Below are positions 6,239 through 12,760 of a stretch of 12,760 nt of DNA, in pieces. Position 1 is the stretch's first letter, and every line of letters starts with the position of its first letter. A program made the position numbers and the translations under genes. The stretch is from WTJY01 sp041568735 (GTDB taxonomy: Bacteria > Chloroflexota > Anaerolineae > Promineifilales > Promineifilaceae), in NCBI GenBank assembly GCA_041568735.1, contig JBFFZG010000132.1, forward strand, positions 1 through 12,760. Reading direction: 5' to 3'. The notes below the pieces were generated by a model, which did no database searches, was not told the origin of the DNA, and worked only from the letters and a program-made list of their open reading frames with translations.

Positions 6239-9200
6239 ATGAACATCTCTCGTCGAAATTTCTTGAAATTAAGCGGTGCCGTCGGCGGAACCGTTCTGGC
6301 TCATTACCTGAATTTGCAGCTCCTCGAACCGATCGACGTACAAAACCCGCTGGCCGCCTATCCGGATCGTGGCTGGGAGGAAATCTACCGCAACCAGTAC
6401 GCCTACGACACCTCCTTCACCTATGTCTGTTCTCCCAATGATACGCACGCCTGCCGCCTGCGGGCTTTTGTGCGGAATGGGGTTATCCTGCGCTCGGAAA
6501 CGAATTACGACGTGGGCAGCTACAGCGACCTGTACGGCAACACGGCCACCGCCCACTGGCATCCGCGCGGCTGTAAGAAAGGGCAGACGTTTCATCGACG
6601 GGTCTACGGCCCGCACCGGCTCAAGGGGCCGATCATGCGTCAGGGGTGGAAAGATTGGGCAGACGACGGCTATCCCTATCTCGACGCGGCCAATCGGGAT
6701 AAATACAAATTTACCGCCCGCGGGGACGATGCCATGATCCCCGTTTCCTGGGAAGAAGCTTATCGCTACATCGCCCGGGGCATGATCGCTATCGCCGGCC
6801 ATTACTCGGGCGCGGCGGGGGCCGAACGACTGCGGGCCGACAGCTACCCGGAAGAAATGATCGCTGCCATGCAAGAAGCGGGAACGCGCACGTTCAAGTG
6901 CCGCGGCGGCATGGGGCTGCTGGGGGTGATCGGCAAGTACGGCATGTACCGCTTCGCCAACACCCTGGCACTGCTGGACACCCACCTGCGCGGCTCCGAT
7001 CCGGAAACCGCCCTGGGAGGCCGCCGCTGGTCCAACTATACCTGGCACGGTGACCAGGCGCCCGGCCATCCCTTCACGACCGGTTTGCAGACCTCCGACT
7101 GCGACTTCAACGACCTGCGCAACACCCGGCTGCATATTCAGTGCGGCAAGAACCTGGTTGAAAACAAGATGGCCGAGTCCCATTTCTTCATTGAAACGAT
7201 GGAGCGCGGCGCCAAAATCATCACGATTACGCCGGAGTATTCGCCGCCGGCCACCAAGGCCGATACCTGGATCCCCATCCGGCCGGCTACCGACACCGCT
7301 CTCTTCCTCGGTATCACCAAATGGATCATGGACCACGGACGTTACAACGAGCCGTTCGTCAAACGGTTCACCGATTTTCCCCTCGTCGTGCGAATCGATA
7401 CCCTCAAAAGACTCCATCCTGACGAGATTTTCGCCGGCTACGAGTCCGGTCTGACCGAGGATGGCCCCAGTTTCAGCCAGCACGGCCTCAGCCAGGAGCA
7501 GTATGAAAAGCTCGGAGATTATGTGGTCTTTGATGAAAACACCGGCGGACTCGTTCCACTGACCCGCGACGACGTGGGGGAGCGAATGATCGAAAAGGGG
7601 ATCGACCCGCGCCTCTCCTGGTCGGGAACGGTGACGCTGCTGCCCACGGCCGGCGGCGCCGCTGGTGGCGAAGTCGAGGTCATGACGCTCTGGGCGATGT
7701 ATGAGGAACATCTGCAGGAGTACGATCTGGACACGGTCGCCGACATCACCCAGGCGCCCAAACATCTCATCGAAGAGATGGCGGAAGATATCGTCACCCT
7801 GTCGCCGGTGGCCATTCACATCGGTGAAGGAATCAATCACTGGTTCCACGCCACCCTGGCCAACCGCGCCCAATTCCTGCCCCTGATGCTCACCGGCGAT
7901 ATCGGCCGGCCGGGGGCGGGCTGCTACACCTGGGCCGGCAACTACAAGGCGGCGCTTTTTCAGGGATCTCCCTGGACTGGCCCGGGATTCAAGGGGTGGA
8001 TCGCCGAAGATCCCTTCAACCCCGATCTCGATCCGGACCTGGACGGCAGAGAGGTCCCCAGCCACAGCTACGCGGTGGACGAGGAACCGGCTTACTGGAA
8101 CCATGGGGACCGGCCGCTGATCGTGGACACCCCGAAATACGGCCCGAAAAACTTCACCGGCGCCACCCACATGCCCACACCGACCAAGGTAATTTTTCAT
8201 TCCAACGTCAACCTGCTCAACAACGCCAAGCATCACTACGACATGATCAAGAACGTCAACCCGCTCATCGACCTGATCATCGCCGTGGATATTGAAATGA
8301 CCTCCAGCGTGGAATACGCCGATTTCGGCCTGGCGGCCAATTCCTGGGCGGAATTCACCGTGCCGGAAATCACCGCCTCCTGCTCCAACCCGTTCCTGCA
8401 AATCTGGAAGGGGGGGATTCCTCCCATTTACGACACGAAGGATGACGCCATGATCCTGGGCGAGCTGGCAGCGGTTATGGGCGACGAACTGGGGGATCCG
8501 CGCTTCCGGAATTACTGGAAATTTGTTCTGGAGGGACGGCCGGAAGTGTACATCCAGCGGCTCCTCGATATGTCGGTGCCCACCCGCGGCTATCGATATG
8601 AAGAGATCATGGCCGGCAAATACGGGGAGCCCGGGGCGGCCCTGATGCTCTTCCGCACCTATCCCCGGATTCCTTTCTGGGAGCAGGTACACGATTCGGA
8701 GCCGTTTTTTACCGACTGCGGCCGGCTGGCGGCCTACTGCGACATCCCCGAAGCGATTGAGTATGGGGAGAACATCATCTCCCACCGCGAAGGGCCGGAA
8801 GCCACTCCCTACCTTCCCAATGTCATCGTCAGCGGCGGCCGCTTCGTGCGCCCCGACGATTACGGCATTGCCGAGGATGCGATGGGCTGGGATGAACGCA
8901 CGATCCGCAACATCGCCCGGCCGTGGGCGGAGGTCAAGAATACGACCAACCCGCTGTGGGAGCAGGGATTCCAGTTTTACTGCCTGACGCCCAAGACGCG
9001 TCACCGGGTCCATTCCTCCTGGAGTACGGTCGATTGGACGATCATCCTGGACAGCAATTTTGGCGATCCCTACCGCCAGGACAGGCGCCTGCCCGGACCG
9101 GGCGACCACCAGCTGCACATGAACCCCCAGGCGGCCATGGACCTGGGCATCGAAGACGGGGATTACGTCTACGTCGACGCCAACCCCGCGGACCGGCCGT

Positions 9201-9706
9201 ACCGCGGCTGGCGAAAAGAGGACCCGTTCTACCGGGTTTCCCGGCTCATGCTGCGGGTCAAGTACAACCCGGCCTATCCGTATCACATCATCATGCTCAA
9301 GCATGGGCCGTTCATGGCCACGGAGAAATCGGTGCGGGCGCACGAAACGCGGCCGGATGGGCTGGCCAAATCGGAAGGGACCGGCTACCAGGCCAACCTC
9401 CGCTACGGTTCGCAGCAGTCATTGACCCGCGACTGGTCGATGCCCATGCACCAGACCGACACCCTGTTCCACAAGCAGAAAGTATTTACCGGTTTCATGT
9501 TTGGCGGGGAGGCCGACAACCACGCCCTGAACACCGTTCCCAAAGAGACCCTGGTCAAAGTTGAGAAGGCGGAGGACGGCGGCCTGAACGGGCAGGGGAA
9601 ATGGAAACCGGCCGGCTCCGGCTTCACGCCTGGCCACGAAAACAGCTTCATGGAAAAGTACATGGCCGGCCAGGTGACCACCGTCTCCGGCCAGGAAGAA
9701 GAGTAG
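6239..9706 (+). CDS. nxrA: NxrA/NarG-type exported molybdopterin oxidoreductase, alpha subunit
   Basis: This 1155-residue protein belongs to the type II DMSO reductase family. Its closest match by recognition is periplasmic-type nitrite oxidoreductase NxrA (Nitrospira, anammox), for example at RAFVRNGVILRSE, GMGLLGVIGKYGMYRFAN, NYTWHGDQAPGHPF, CGKNLVENKM and AIHIGEGINHWFHAT. It has a textbook Tat motif, SRRNFLK at residues 4-10, so it is folded in the cytoplasm and exported. The N-terminal [4Fe-4S] site reads C64-x3-D68-x3-C72 with C112, and Asp replaces one Cys. The Asp in YTWHGD (D272) aligns with the Mo-ligand Asp of NarG. The C-terminal ~250 residues form the second pterin-binding domain (the cofactor is normally bis-MGD). 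The likely reaction is nitrite to nitrate or the reverse; sequence does not settle direction, and another oxyanion remains possible. GGAG lies 7 bases upstream. The next gene starts 3 bases after the stop. Confidence 0.93.
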   Translation: MNISRRNFLKLSGAVGGTVLAHYLNLQLLEPIDVQNPLAAYPDRGWEEIYRNQYAYDTSFTYVCSPNDTHACRLRAFVRNGVILRSETNYDVGSYSDLYGNTATAHWHPRGCKKGQTFHRRVYGPHRLKGPIMRQGWKDWADDGYPYLDAANRDKYKFTARGDDAMIPVSWEEAYRYIARGMIAIAGHYSGAAGAERLRADSYPEEMIAAMQEAGTRTFKCRGGMGLLGVIGKYGMYRFANTLALLDTHLRGSDPETALGGRRWSNYTWHGDQAPGHPFTTGLQTSDCDFNDLRNTRLHIQCGKNLVENKMAESHFFIETMERGAKIITITPEYSPPATKADTWIPIRPATDTALFLGITKWIMDHGRYNEPFVKRFTDFPLVVRIDTLKRLHPDEIFAGYESGLTEDGPSFSQHGLSQEQYEKLGDYVVFDENTGGLVPLTRDDVGERMIEKGIDPRLSWSGTVTLLPTAGGAAGGEVEVMTLWAMYEEHLQEYDLDTVADITQAPKHLIEEMAEDIVTLSPVAIHIGEGINHWFHATLANRAQFLPLMLTGDIGRPGAGCYTWAGNYKAALFQGSPWTGPGFKGWIAEDPFNPDLDPDLDGREVPSHSYAVDEEPAYWNHGDRPLIVDTPKYGPKNFTGATHMPTPTKVIFHSNVNLLNNAKHHYDMIKNVNPLIDLIIAVDIEMTSSVEYADFGLAANSWAEFTVPEITASCSNPFLQIWKGGIPPIYDTKDDAMILGELAAVMGDELGDPRFRNYWKFVLEGRPEVYIQRLLDMSVPTRGYRYEEIMAGKYGEPGAALMLFRTYPRIPFWEQVHDSEPFFTDCGRLAAYCDIPEAIEYGENIISHREGPEATPYLPNVIVSGGRFVRPDDYGIAEDAMGWDERTIRNIARPWAEVKNTTNPLWEQGFQFYCLTPKTRHRVHSSWSTVDWTIILDSNFGDPYRQDRRLPGPGDHQLHMNPQAAMDLGIEDGDYVYVDANPADRPYRGWRKEDPFYRVSRLMLRVKYNPAYPYHIIMLKHGPFMATEKSVRAHETRPDGLAKSEGTGYQANLRYGSQQSLTRDWSMPMHQTDTLFHKQKVFTGFMFGGEADNHALNTVPKETLVKVEKAEDGGLNGQGKWKPAGSGFTPGHENSFMEKYMAGQVTTVSGQEEE

Positions 9707-9709
9707 AAG

Positions 9710-10165
9710 ATGTCTGATGAGAAGCGCTTTCACCCATCAGCCGCCGGCCGGACGTCCCCCGGGCGCCGGGAGGTCCAGAAGAAACCCACGCCCGGCCTTC
9801 CCTTACCGCCGGTGAGTCGACCCGTCGAAGCTGGCATCCCGCTGCCCCTGCACGAGCAGGATCCCTACGAACTGGTGGGCGTGGTTGTCCCCGGCGATGC
9901 GAGACAGACCGAAGCGATGGCCCGGGCCTTCATCGAAGAATTCATCCTGCTGGGCTGGAACCAGAAGCGGCTGATGTCTCTGTTTACCAGCCCGCTCTAT
10001 CTCGGAACGTTTCGAATCTACCGGGAAAAAGGAGAAGCCTGGGTGCGGTCATTGATCGAAGATCTCTGGGCGCAGTGGTGCGGAGAGGCGTCCATGGGCG
10101 GCGACCCCCCGAACCGAATCGTTTGCCCACCAGGGCAGCCACAAGATCCTCAAGAGGAGCAATGA
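9710..10165 (+). CDS. Uncharacterised 151-residue protein between alpha and beta subunit genes
   Basis: I do not recognise a characterised family. Residues 1-48 are rich in Pro, Arg and Lys and probably disordered. The core (about 51-124) starts DPYELVGVVVPG and continues with predicted helices carrying FIEEFILLGW, MSLFTSPLYLGTFRIY and WVRSLIEDLW. The last ~25 residues are again Pro- and Gly-rich. There is no signal peptide or membrane segment, so it is probably cytoplasmic. The cysteines (C124, C139) do not form a cluster motif. It begins 3 bases after the nxrA-like stop and ends 1 base before the nxrB-like ATG, so it should be made together with both subunits. From memory, similar core sequences (EEF..LGW..., LF..P.Y.G...IYR..GE) occur as hypotheticals near other molybdopterin oxidoreductase genes. 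An assembly or maturation role is inference. Codon use looks like its neighbours. Confidence 0.85.
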   Translation: MSDEKRFHPSAAGRTSPGRREVQKKPTPGLPLPPVSRPVEAGIPLPLHEQDPYELVGVVVPGDARQTEAMARAFIEEFILLGWNQKRLMSLFTSPLYLGTFRIYREKGEAWVRSLIEDLWAQWCGEASMGGDPPNRIVCPPGQPQDPQEEQ

Positions 10166-10166
10166 G

Positions 10167-11435
10167 ATGGCGGAAGTTTACAACTGGCAGATCGGCCGGC
10201 CTATGGCTTACGCGTTCGACGAAGCGCATCCCAGCAAGCAGTTTGCCGCGATTTTTAATATCAATCGCTGTATTGGCTGCCAGACCTGCACCGGGGCGTG
10301 CAAGGCGACCTGGACCTTTTCGAAAGGGCAGGAATATATGTGGTGGAACAATGTGGAGACCAAGCCCTACGGGAGCTACCCCAAATACTGGGACGTCAAA
10401 ATCCTGCAGCAGCTCGATGAAGCCCACCAGGCGACGGGAAAAGCAGCCACCTGGGATCCATCCCAAACCGGCGACCAGGCACCCTACGGGGTTTTCGGCG
10501 GTCTGACGATTACCGAAGCGGCCATCGAAACCCAAACCGGAAACCAGGCCCTCGGCTATCTGCCGGCCGATGACGAGTGGAGCGCGCCCAACTTTTACGA
10601 AGACACCGCCACCAGGTACCGGGGCGGCAGACTGGGCATTTCCGAAGAGGGTGCGACTCTGCCCGTTCACCAGACCTGGTTTTTCTACCTGCAGCGCATC
10701 TGCAATCACTGCACCTACCCCGCCTGTGCCGCAGCCTGCCCGCGCAAGGCGATTTACAAACGCGGCGAAGACGGCATCGTCCTGATCGACCAGAGCCGCT
10801 GCCGCGGTTACCGCAAATGCGTGGAGCAGTGTCCGTACAAAAAATCGATGTACCGTGGCACCACCCATACAAGTGAAAAATGCGTGGCCTGCTACCCACG
10901 GGTCGAGGGTAAAGATCCCTTGAGCGATGGCGTGCCCATGGAAACGCGCTGCATGACCGTCTGCCCCGGCAAGATCCGCCTCAACGGGCTGGTCGACATG
11001 GACGAGGCGGGTCGCTGGGTGGAAGACCCGCAGAACCCGCTGGTCTACCTGGTGCGCATCGAGAAAGTGGCGCTGCCGCTCTACCCGCAGTTTGGCACCG
11101 AGCCAAACATTTTCTACATCCCGCCGCGGTGGGTTCCCCGGCCGTATCTGCGGCAGATGTTTGGCCCGGGTGTGGATGATGCGATTGACCGGTACAGCGC
11201 CCCCTCGCGCACCCTCCTGGCGCTGATGCAGCTGTTCCGCGCGACGCAAAAAATGGTCTTCCGGTTTGAAATTGAAGAGGGGCCGCTGGTGCGCGAAGGG
11301 GAGCGGAACGGCCGGCCCTGGCAGATGTATGATGACACCGTGCTCGGTTTTGATGCGAAGGGGAATGAGGTTGCTCGTTTGAGCGTGGTGGAACCAATGC
11401 ACGAACGGCCGTCCGAACGCCTGAACTCCATCTAG
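10167..11435 (+). CDS. nxrB: NxrB/NarH-type iron-sulfur subunit, beta subunit
   Basis: This 422-residue ferredoxin-like electron-transfer subunit is strikingly similar to NxrB: VYNWQ start, FSKGQEYMWWNNVETKPYG, RICNHCTYPACAAACPRKAI, YRGTTHTSEKC, QFGTEPNIFYIPPRW and RQMFGPGVD. There are four cysteine groups: C35/C38/C41/C45; C179/C182/C187/C191; C212/C218/C222 with Tyr215 in the usual second position; and C239/C242 with C262/C266. This suggests three [4Fe-4S] clusters and one [3Fe-4S] cluster, the latter at the Tyr215 group. It has no signal peptide, so it is probably carried out by Tat together with the alpha subunit. AGAGGAG (10153-10159) lies 7 bases before ATG 10167, inside the end of the preceding gene, with a 1-base gap between genes. 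It would pass electrons between the alpha cluster and the gamma haem. Confidence 0.95.
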   Translation: MAEVYNWQIGRPMAYAFDEAHPSKQFAAIFNINRCIGCQTCTGACKATWTFSKGQEYMWWNNVETKPYGSYPKYWDVKILQQLDEAHQATGKAATWDPSQTGDQAPYGVFGGLTITEAAIETQTGNQALGYLPADDEWSAPNFYEDTATRYRGGRLGISEEGATLPVHQTWFFYLQRICNHCTYPACAAACPRKAIYKRGEDGIVLIDQSRCRGYRKCVEQCPYKKSMYRGTTHTSEKCVACYPRVEGKDPLSDGVPMETRCMTVCPGKIRLNGLVDMDEAGRWVEDPQNPLVYLVRIEKVALPLYPQFGTEPNIFYIPPRWVPRPYLRQMFGPGVDDAIDRYSAPSRTLLALMQLFRATQKMVFRFEIEEGPLVREGERNGRPWQMYDDTVLGFDAKGNEVARLSVVEPMHERPSERLNSI

Positions 11436-11484
11436 CCATCTGGCACCGATCGGGGCAGGCAGGCTGAGAATAACGGAGACGAGC

Positions 11485-12198
11485 ATGAAACAAGAAAATG
11501 CAATTCGCCGGGCGCAGATTTACGGCTATCTGGCCGAAACCTTCCTTTACCCGCGGGATAACTGGACCGAGGATGGGCCGCTGGCGGCCGCTATTGTCCG
11601 CTCGCTGGGATGGCCGGCCGCCGTCCCGGAAATCCCTCCGGTGTCATTGGCCGCGCTGCAGGCCGCCTACCGCCAGACCTTTGGCGCAGCTGGTTCTCTG
11701 GCCTACGAAACAGAATACGGGCTGCCGCACGAATACCGCCAGAGCCAGGAAATGGCCGACATCGCCGGATTTTACCGGGCGTTCGGCTTTCATGTGGGCG
11801 GCAAGGTCCGTGAAAGAGCGGATCACGTGGCCGTGGAGCTGGAATTCATGCACGCTCTGGCTCTCAAAGAAGCGGTCGCACTCGACCAGGGCACCGCCGA
11901 ACAGACGGAGATCTGCATCGATGGGCAGCGCCAGTTCCTGGGCGATCACCTGGGTCGCTGGATCGACCTTTTCGCCCAGAGCGTGGTCCACAATGCGCCG
12001 GATTCCCTGTATGGACCGCTGGCCCGGTTTGCCGCGGCGTTCGTCGCAGCCGACGCCGAGCGCCTGGGCGTGGCGCTGGAGCGGGCTGACGTAGGCGAAA
12101 TTCAGCACACGCCGTTCGACCCGGACTTCTCCTGCGCCGGCTGCGCGCCAGCCGGCATGGGAGAAGCGGGCTTGATTCGCCTGGACACCATTACCTAG
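11485..12198 (+). CDS. TorD/NarJ-type molybdoenzyme maturation chaperone
   Basis: This 237-residue, mostly helical cytoplasmic protein of the TorD/DmsD/NarJ family binds the Tat-dependent catalytic subunit and aids cofactor insertion before export. The family signature is visible: YETEYG (74-79), then a stretch ending ADIAGFYRAFG, RERADH (E110-H114) running into VELEFM, and a later FLGDHLGRW. The C-terminal region contains CAGC (C217, C220), which is not needed in classical members. ATG 11485 has GGAG a few bases upstream. It starts 49 bases after nxrB and ends 20 bases before the gamma subunit gene. This matches the position of the 'D' chaperone in ddhABDC and serABDC operons, so the client is almost certainly the alpha subunit at 6239-9706. 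Confidence 0.9.
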   Translation: MKQENAIRRAQIYGYLAETFLYPRDNWTEDGPLAAAIVRSLGWPAAVPEIPPVSLAALQAAYRQTFGAAGSLAYETEYGLPHEYRQSQEMADIAGFYRAFGFHVGGKVRERADHVAVELEFMHALALKEAVALDQGTAEQTEICIDGQRQFLGDHLGRWIDLFAQSVVHNAPDSLYGPLARFAAAFVAADAERLGVALERADVGEIQHTPFDPDFSCAGCAPAGMGEAGLIRLDTIT

Positions 12199-12218
12199 CG
12201 GGATTCCAGGAGTCGATC

Positions 12219-12760
12219 ATGTTCACACGATCTCGAATTTTCACGATCACGCTGCTGGCGCTGGCCGGTTTGCTGACTTATTGGAAAGTCCCGCTGGCCA
12301 GCAGCCAGGGGGTAACCATCCTGGCGGCCGGCGTTGACGGGGCGCTGCCGGTGGACGATGTGGCCTCTGCGTTGTGGCGCGAATCCACGGCCGTTTCCAT
12401 TCCCCTGAGCGCCCAGATCGTCGCGCGGCCGATGTTTCCCCAGGCCCGCATCCGAGCGATCGATGTGCGGGCTCTTTACAACGACCGACAGATCGCCTTT
12501 CTGGTCGAATGGGAGGATGCGTCCCGGGATGATTCGGCGGTGCGGGTGCAGGATTTTGCCGATGCGGTCGCCATTCAATTCCCCCTGGTCGAAGGGCAGC
12601 CATTCTTCTGCATGGGCCAGCAGGGGGGCAACGTCAATATCTGGCACTGGAAGGCCGACTGGCAGGCCGGGTTGGCCGGCCGGGCGGACGTGGACGACGT
12701 CTATCCGAATATGTACGTGGACGGCTATCCCTTCGCCGATGAAGCGGCGGGCGCCGCGGC
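12219..12760 (+). CDS. Haem b gamma subunit (EbdC/DdhC/NxrC type), 3' end outside window
   Basis: The frame starts at ATG 12219, with AGGAG at 12208-12212, and runs open to the window edge (180 complete codons). The N-terminus is a Sec-type signal or anchor: basic MFTRSR, a hydrophobic run ITLLALAGLLTYW, then PLASS. The mature part matches the ethylbenzene-dehydrogenase-related haem-binding domain. It has a strand region DVRALYNDRQIAFLVEWED, a segment DAVAIQFPL, and the signature FFCMGQQGGNVNIWHWKADW. M132 in that signature corresponds to the axial Met ligand of the haem b in EbdC-type subunits. The second axial ligand (Lys in EbdC) lies in the missing part. It would accept electrons from, or give them to, the beta subunit outside the membrane. 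The gene directly follows the chaperone gene. Confidence 0.88.
   Translation, partial: MFTRSRIFTITLLALAGLLTYWKVPLASSQGVTILAAGVDGALPVDDVASALWRESTAVSIPLSAQIVARPMFPQARIRAIDVRALYNDRQIAFLVEWEDASRDDSAVRVQDFADAVAIQFPLVEGQPFFCMGQQGGNVNIWHWKADWQAGLAGRADVDDVYPNMYVDGYPFADEAAGAA

Noticed and set aside
6269..9343. A 1024-codon open frame on the minus strand opposite the alpha subunit gene
   Set aside because: It is long because codon bias in the GC-rich sense gene leaves few stops in this antisense frame. The translation is low-complexity in style (many Val, Gly, His, Arg, Asp), with no recognisable domain, and lies wholly inside a confident gene.
9984..11486. A 500-codon minus-strand open frame opposite the beta subunit gene
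   Set aside because: It overlaps the beta gene and the end of the preceding gene, shows no domain motif, and has the same composition artefact.
1..12760. CRISPR arrays, insertion sequences, tRNA or rRNA genes
   Set aside because: Reading through the gaps and genes showed no spaced direct repeats, transposase motifs or tRNA-like cloverleaf segments.

Overview
The window holds one strand of tightly packed, GC-rich bacterial genes, all on the plus strand. It has a signalling half (1-6198) and a respiratory half (6239-12760). There is no rRNA, tRNA or other taxonomic marker. The gene content (multi-PAS hybrid kinase, stand-alone receiver-like protein, exported NXR-type molybdoenzyme) recalls Chloroflexota or another environmental lineage, but the host assignment is only a guess.

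Signalling half. The 3' part of a histidine kinase (1-717) is followed by a strong hairpin (761-784). Next come a small lipoprotein with a sulfite-oxidase-like molybdopterin-binding fold but no Mo-ligand cysteine (822-1394) and a 1342-residue membrane hybrid kinase, PAS-GAF-PAS-PAS-HisKA-HATPase-REC-HPt (1430-5458). A 335-base non-coding stretch with several short hairpins follows. It leads into a small receiver-like protein that lacks the phospho-acceptor Asp (5794-6198).

Respiratory half. The 1155-residue Tat-exported molybdopterin catalytic subunit (6239-9706) and the 422-residue four-cluster iron-sulfur subunit (10167-11435) are clear relatives of the periplasmic-type nitrite oxidoreductase NxrA/NxrB of Nitrospira and anammox bacteria (type II DMSO reductase family). 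An uncharacterised 151-residue protein (9710-10165) sits between them, with a 3-base gap on one side and a 1-base gap on the other. A TorD/NarJ-type maturation chaperone (11485-12198) and the start of an exported haem b subunit of the EbdC/DdhC/NxrC type (12219 to the window edge) follow. Apart from the extra gene, the A-B-chaperone-C order is that of ddhABDC and serABDC.

How it may work together (inference). The chaperone would load the cofactor into the alpha subunit before Tat export, with the beta subunit co-exported. Electrons would pass from the Mo site through the alpha cluster and the four beta clusters to the gamma haem b, or in the reverse direction. Sequence alone does not say whether the enzyme oxidises nitrite or reduces nitrate. 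The upstream lipoprotein and hybrid kinase could be the extracytoplasmic sensor for this respiratory module, with the pseudo-receiver as a phosphorylation-independent component next to the operon.
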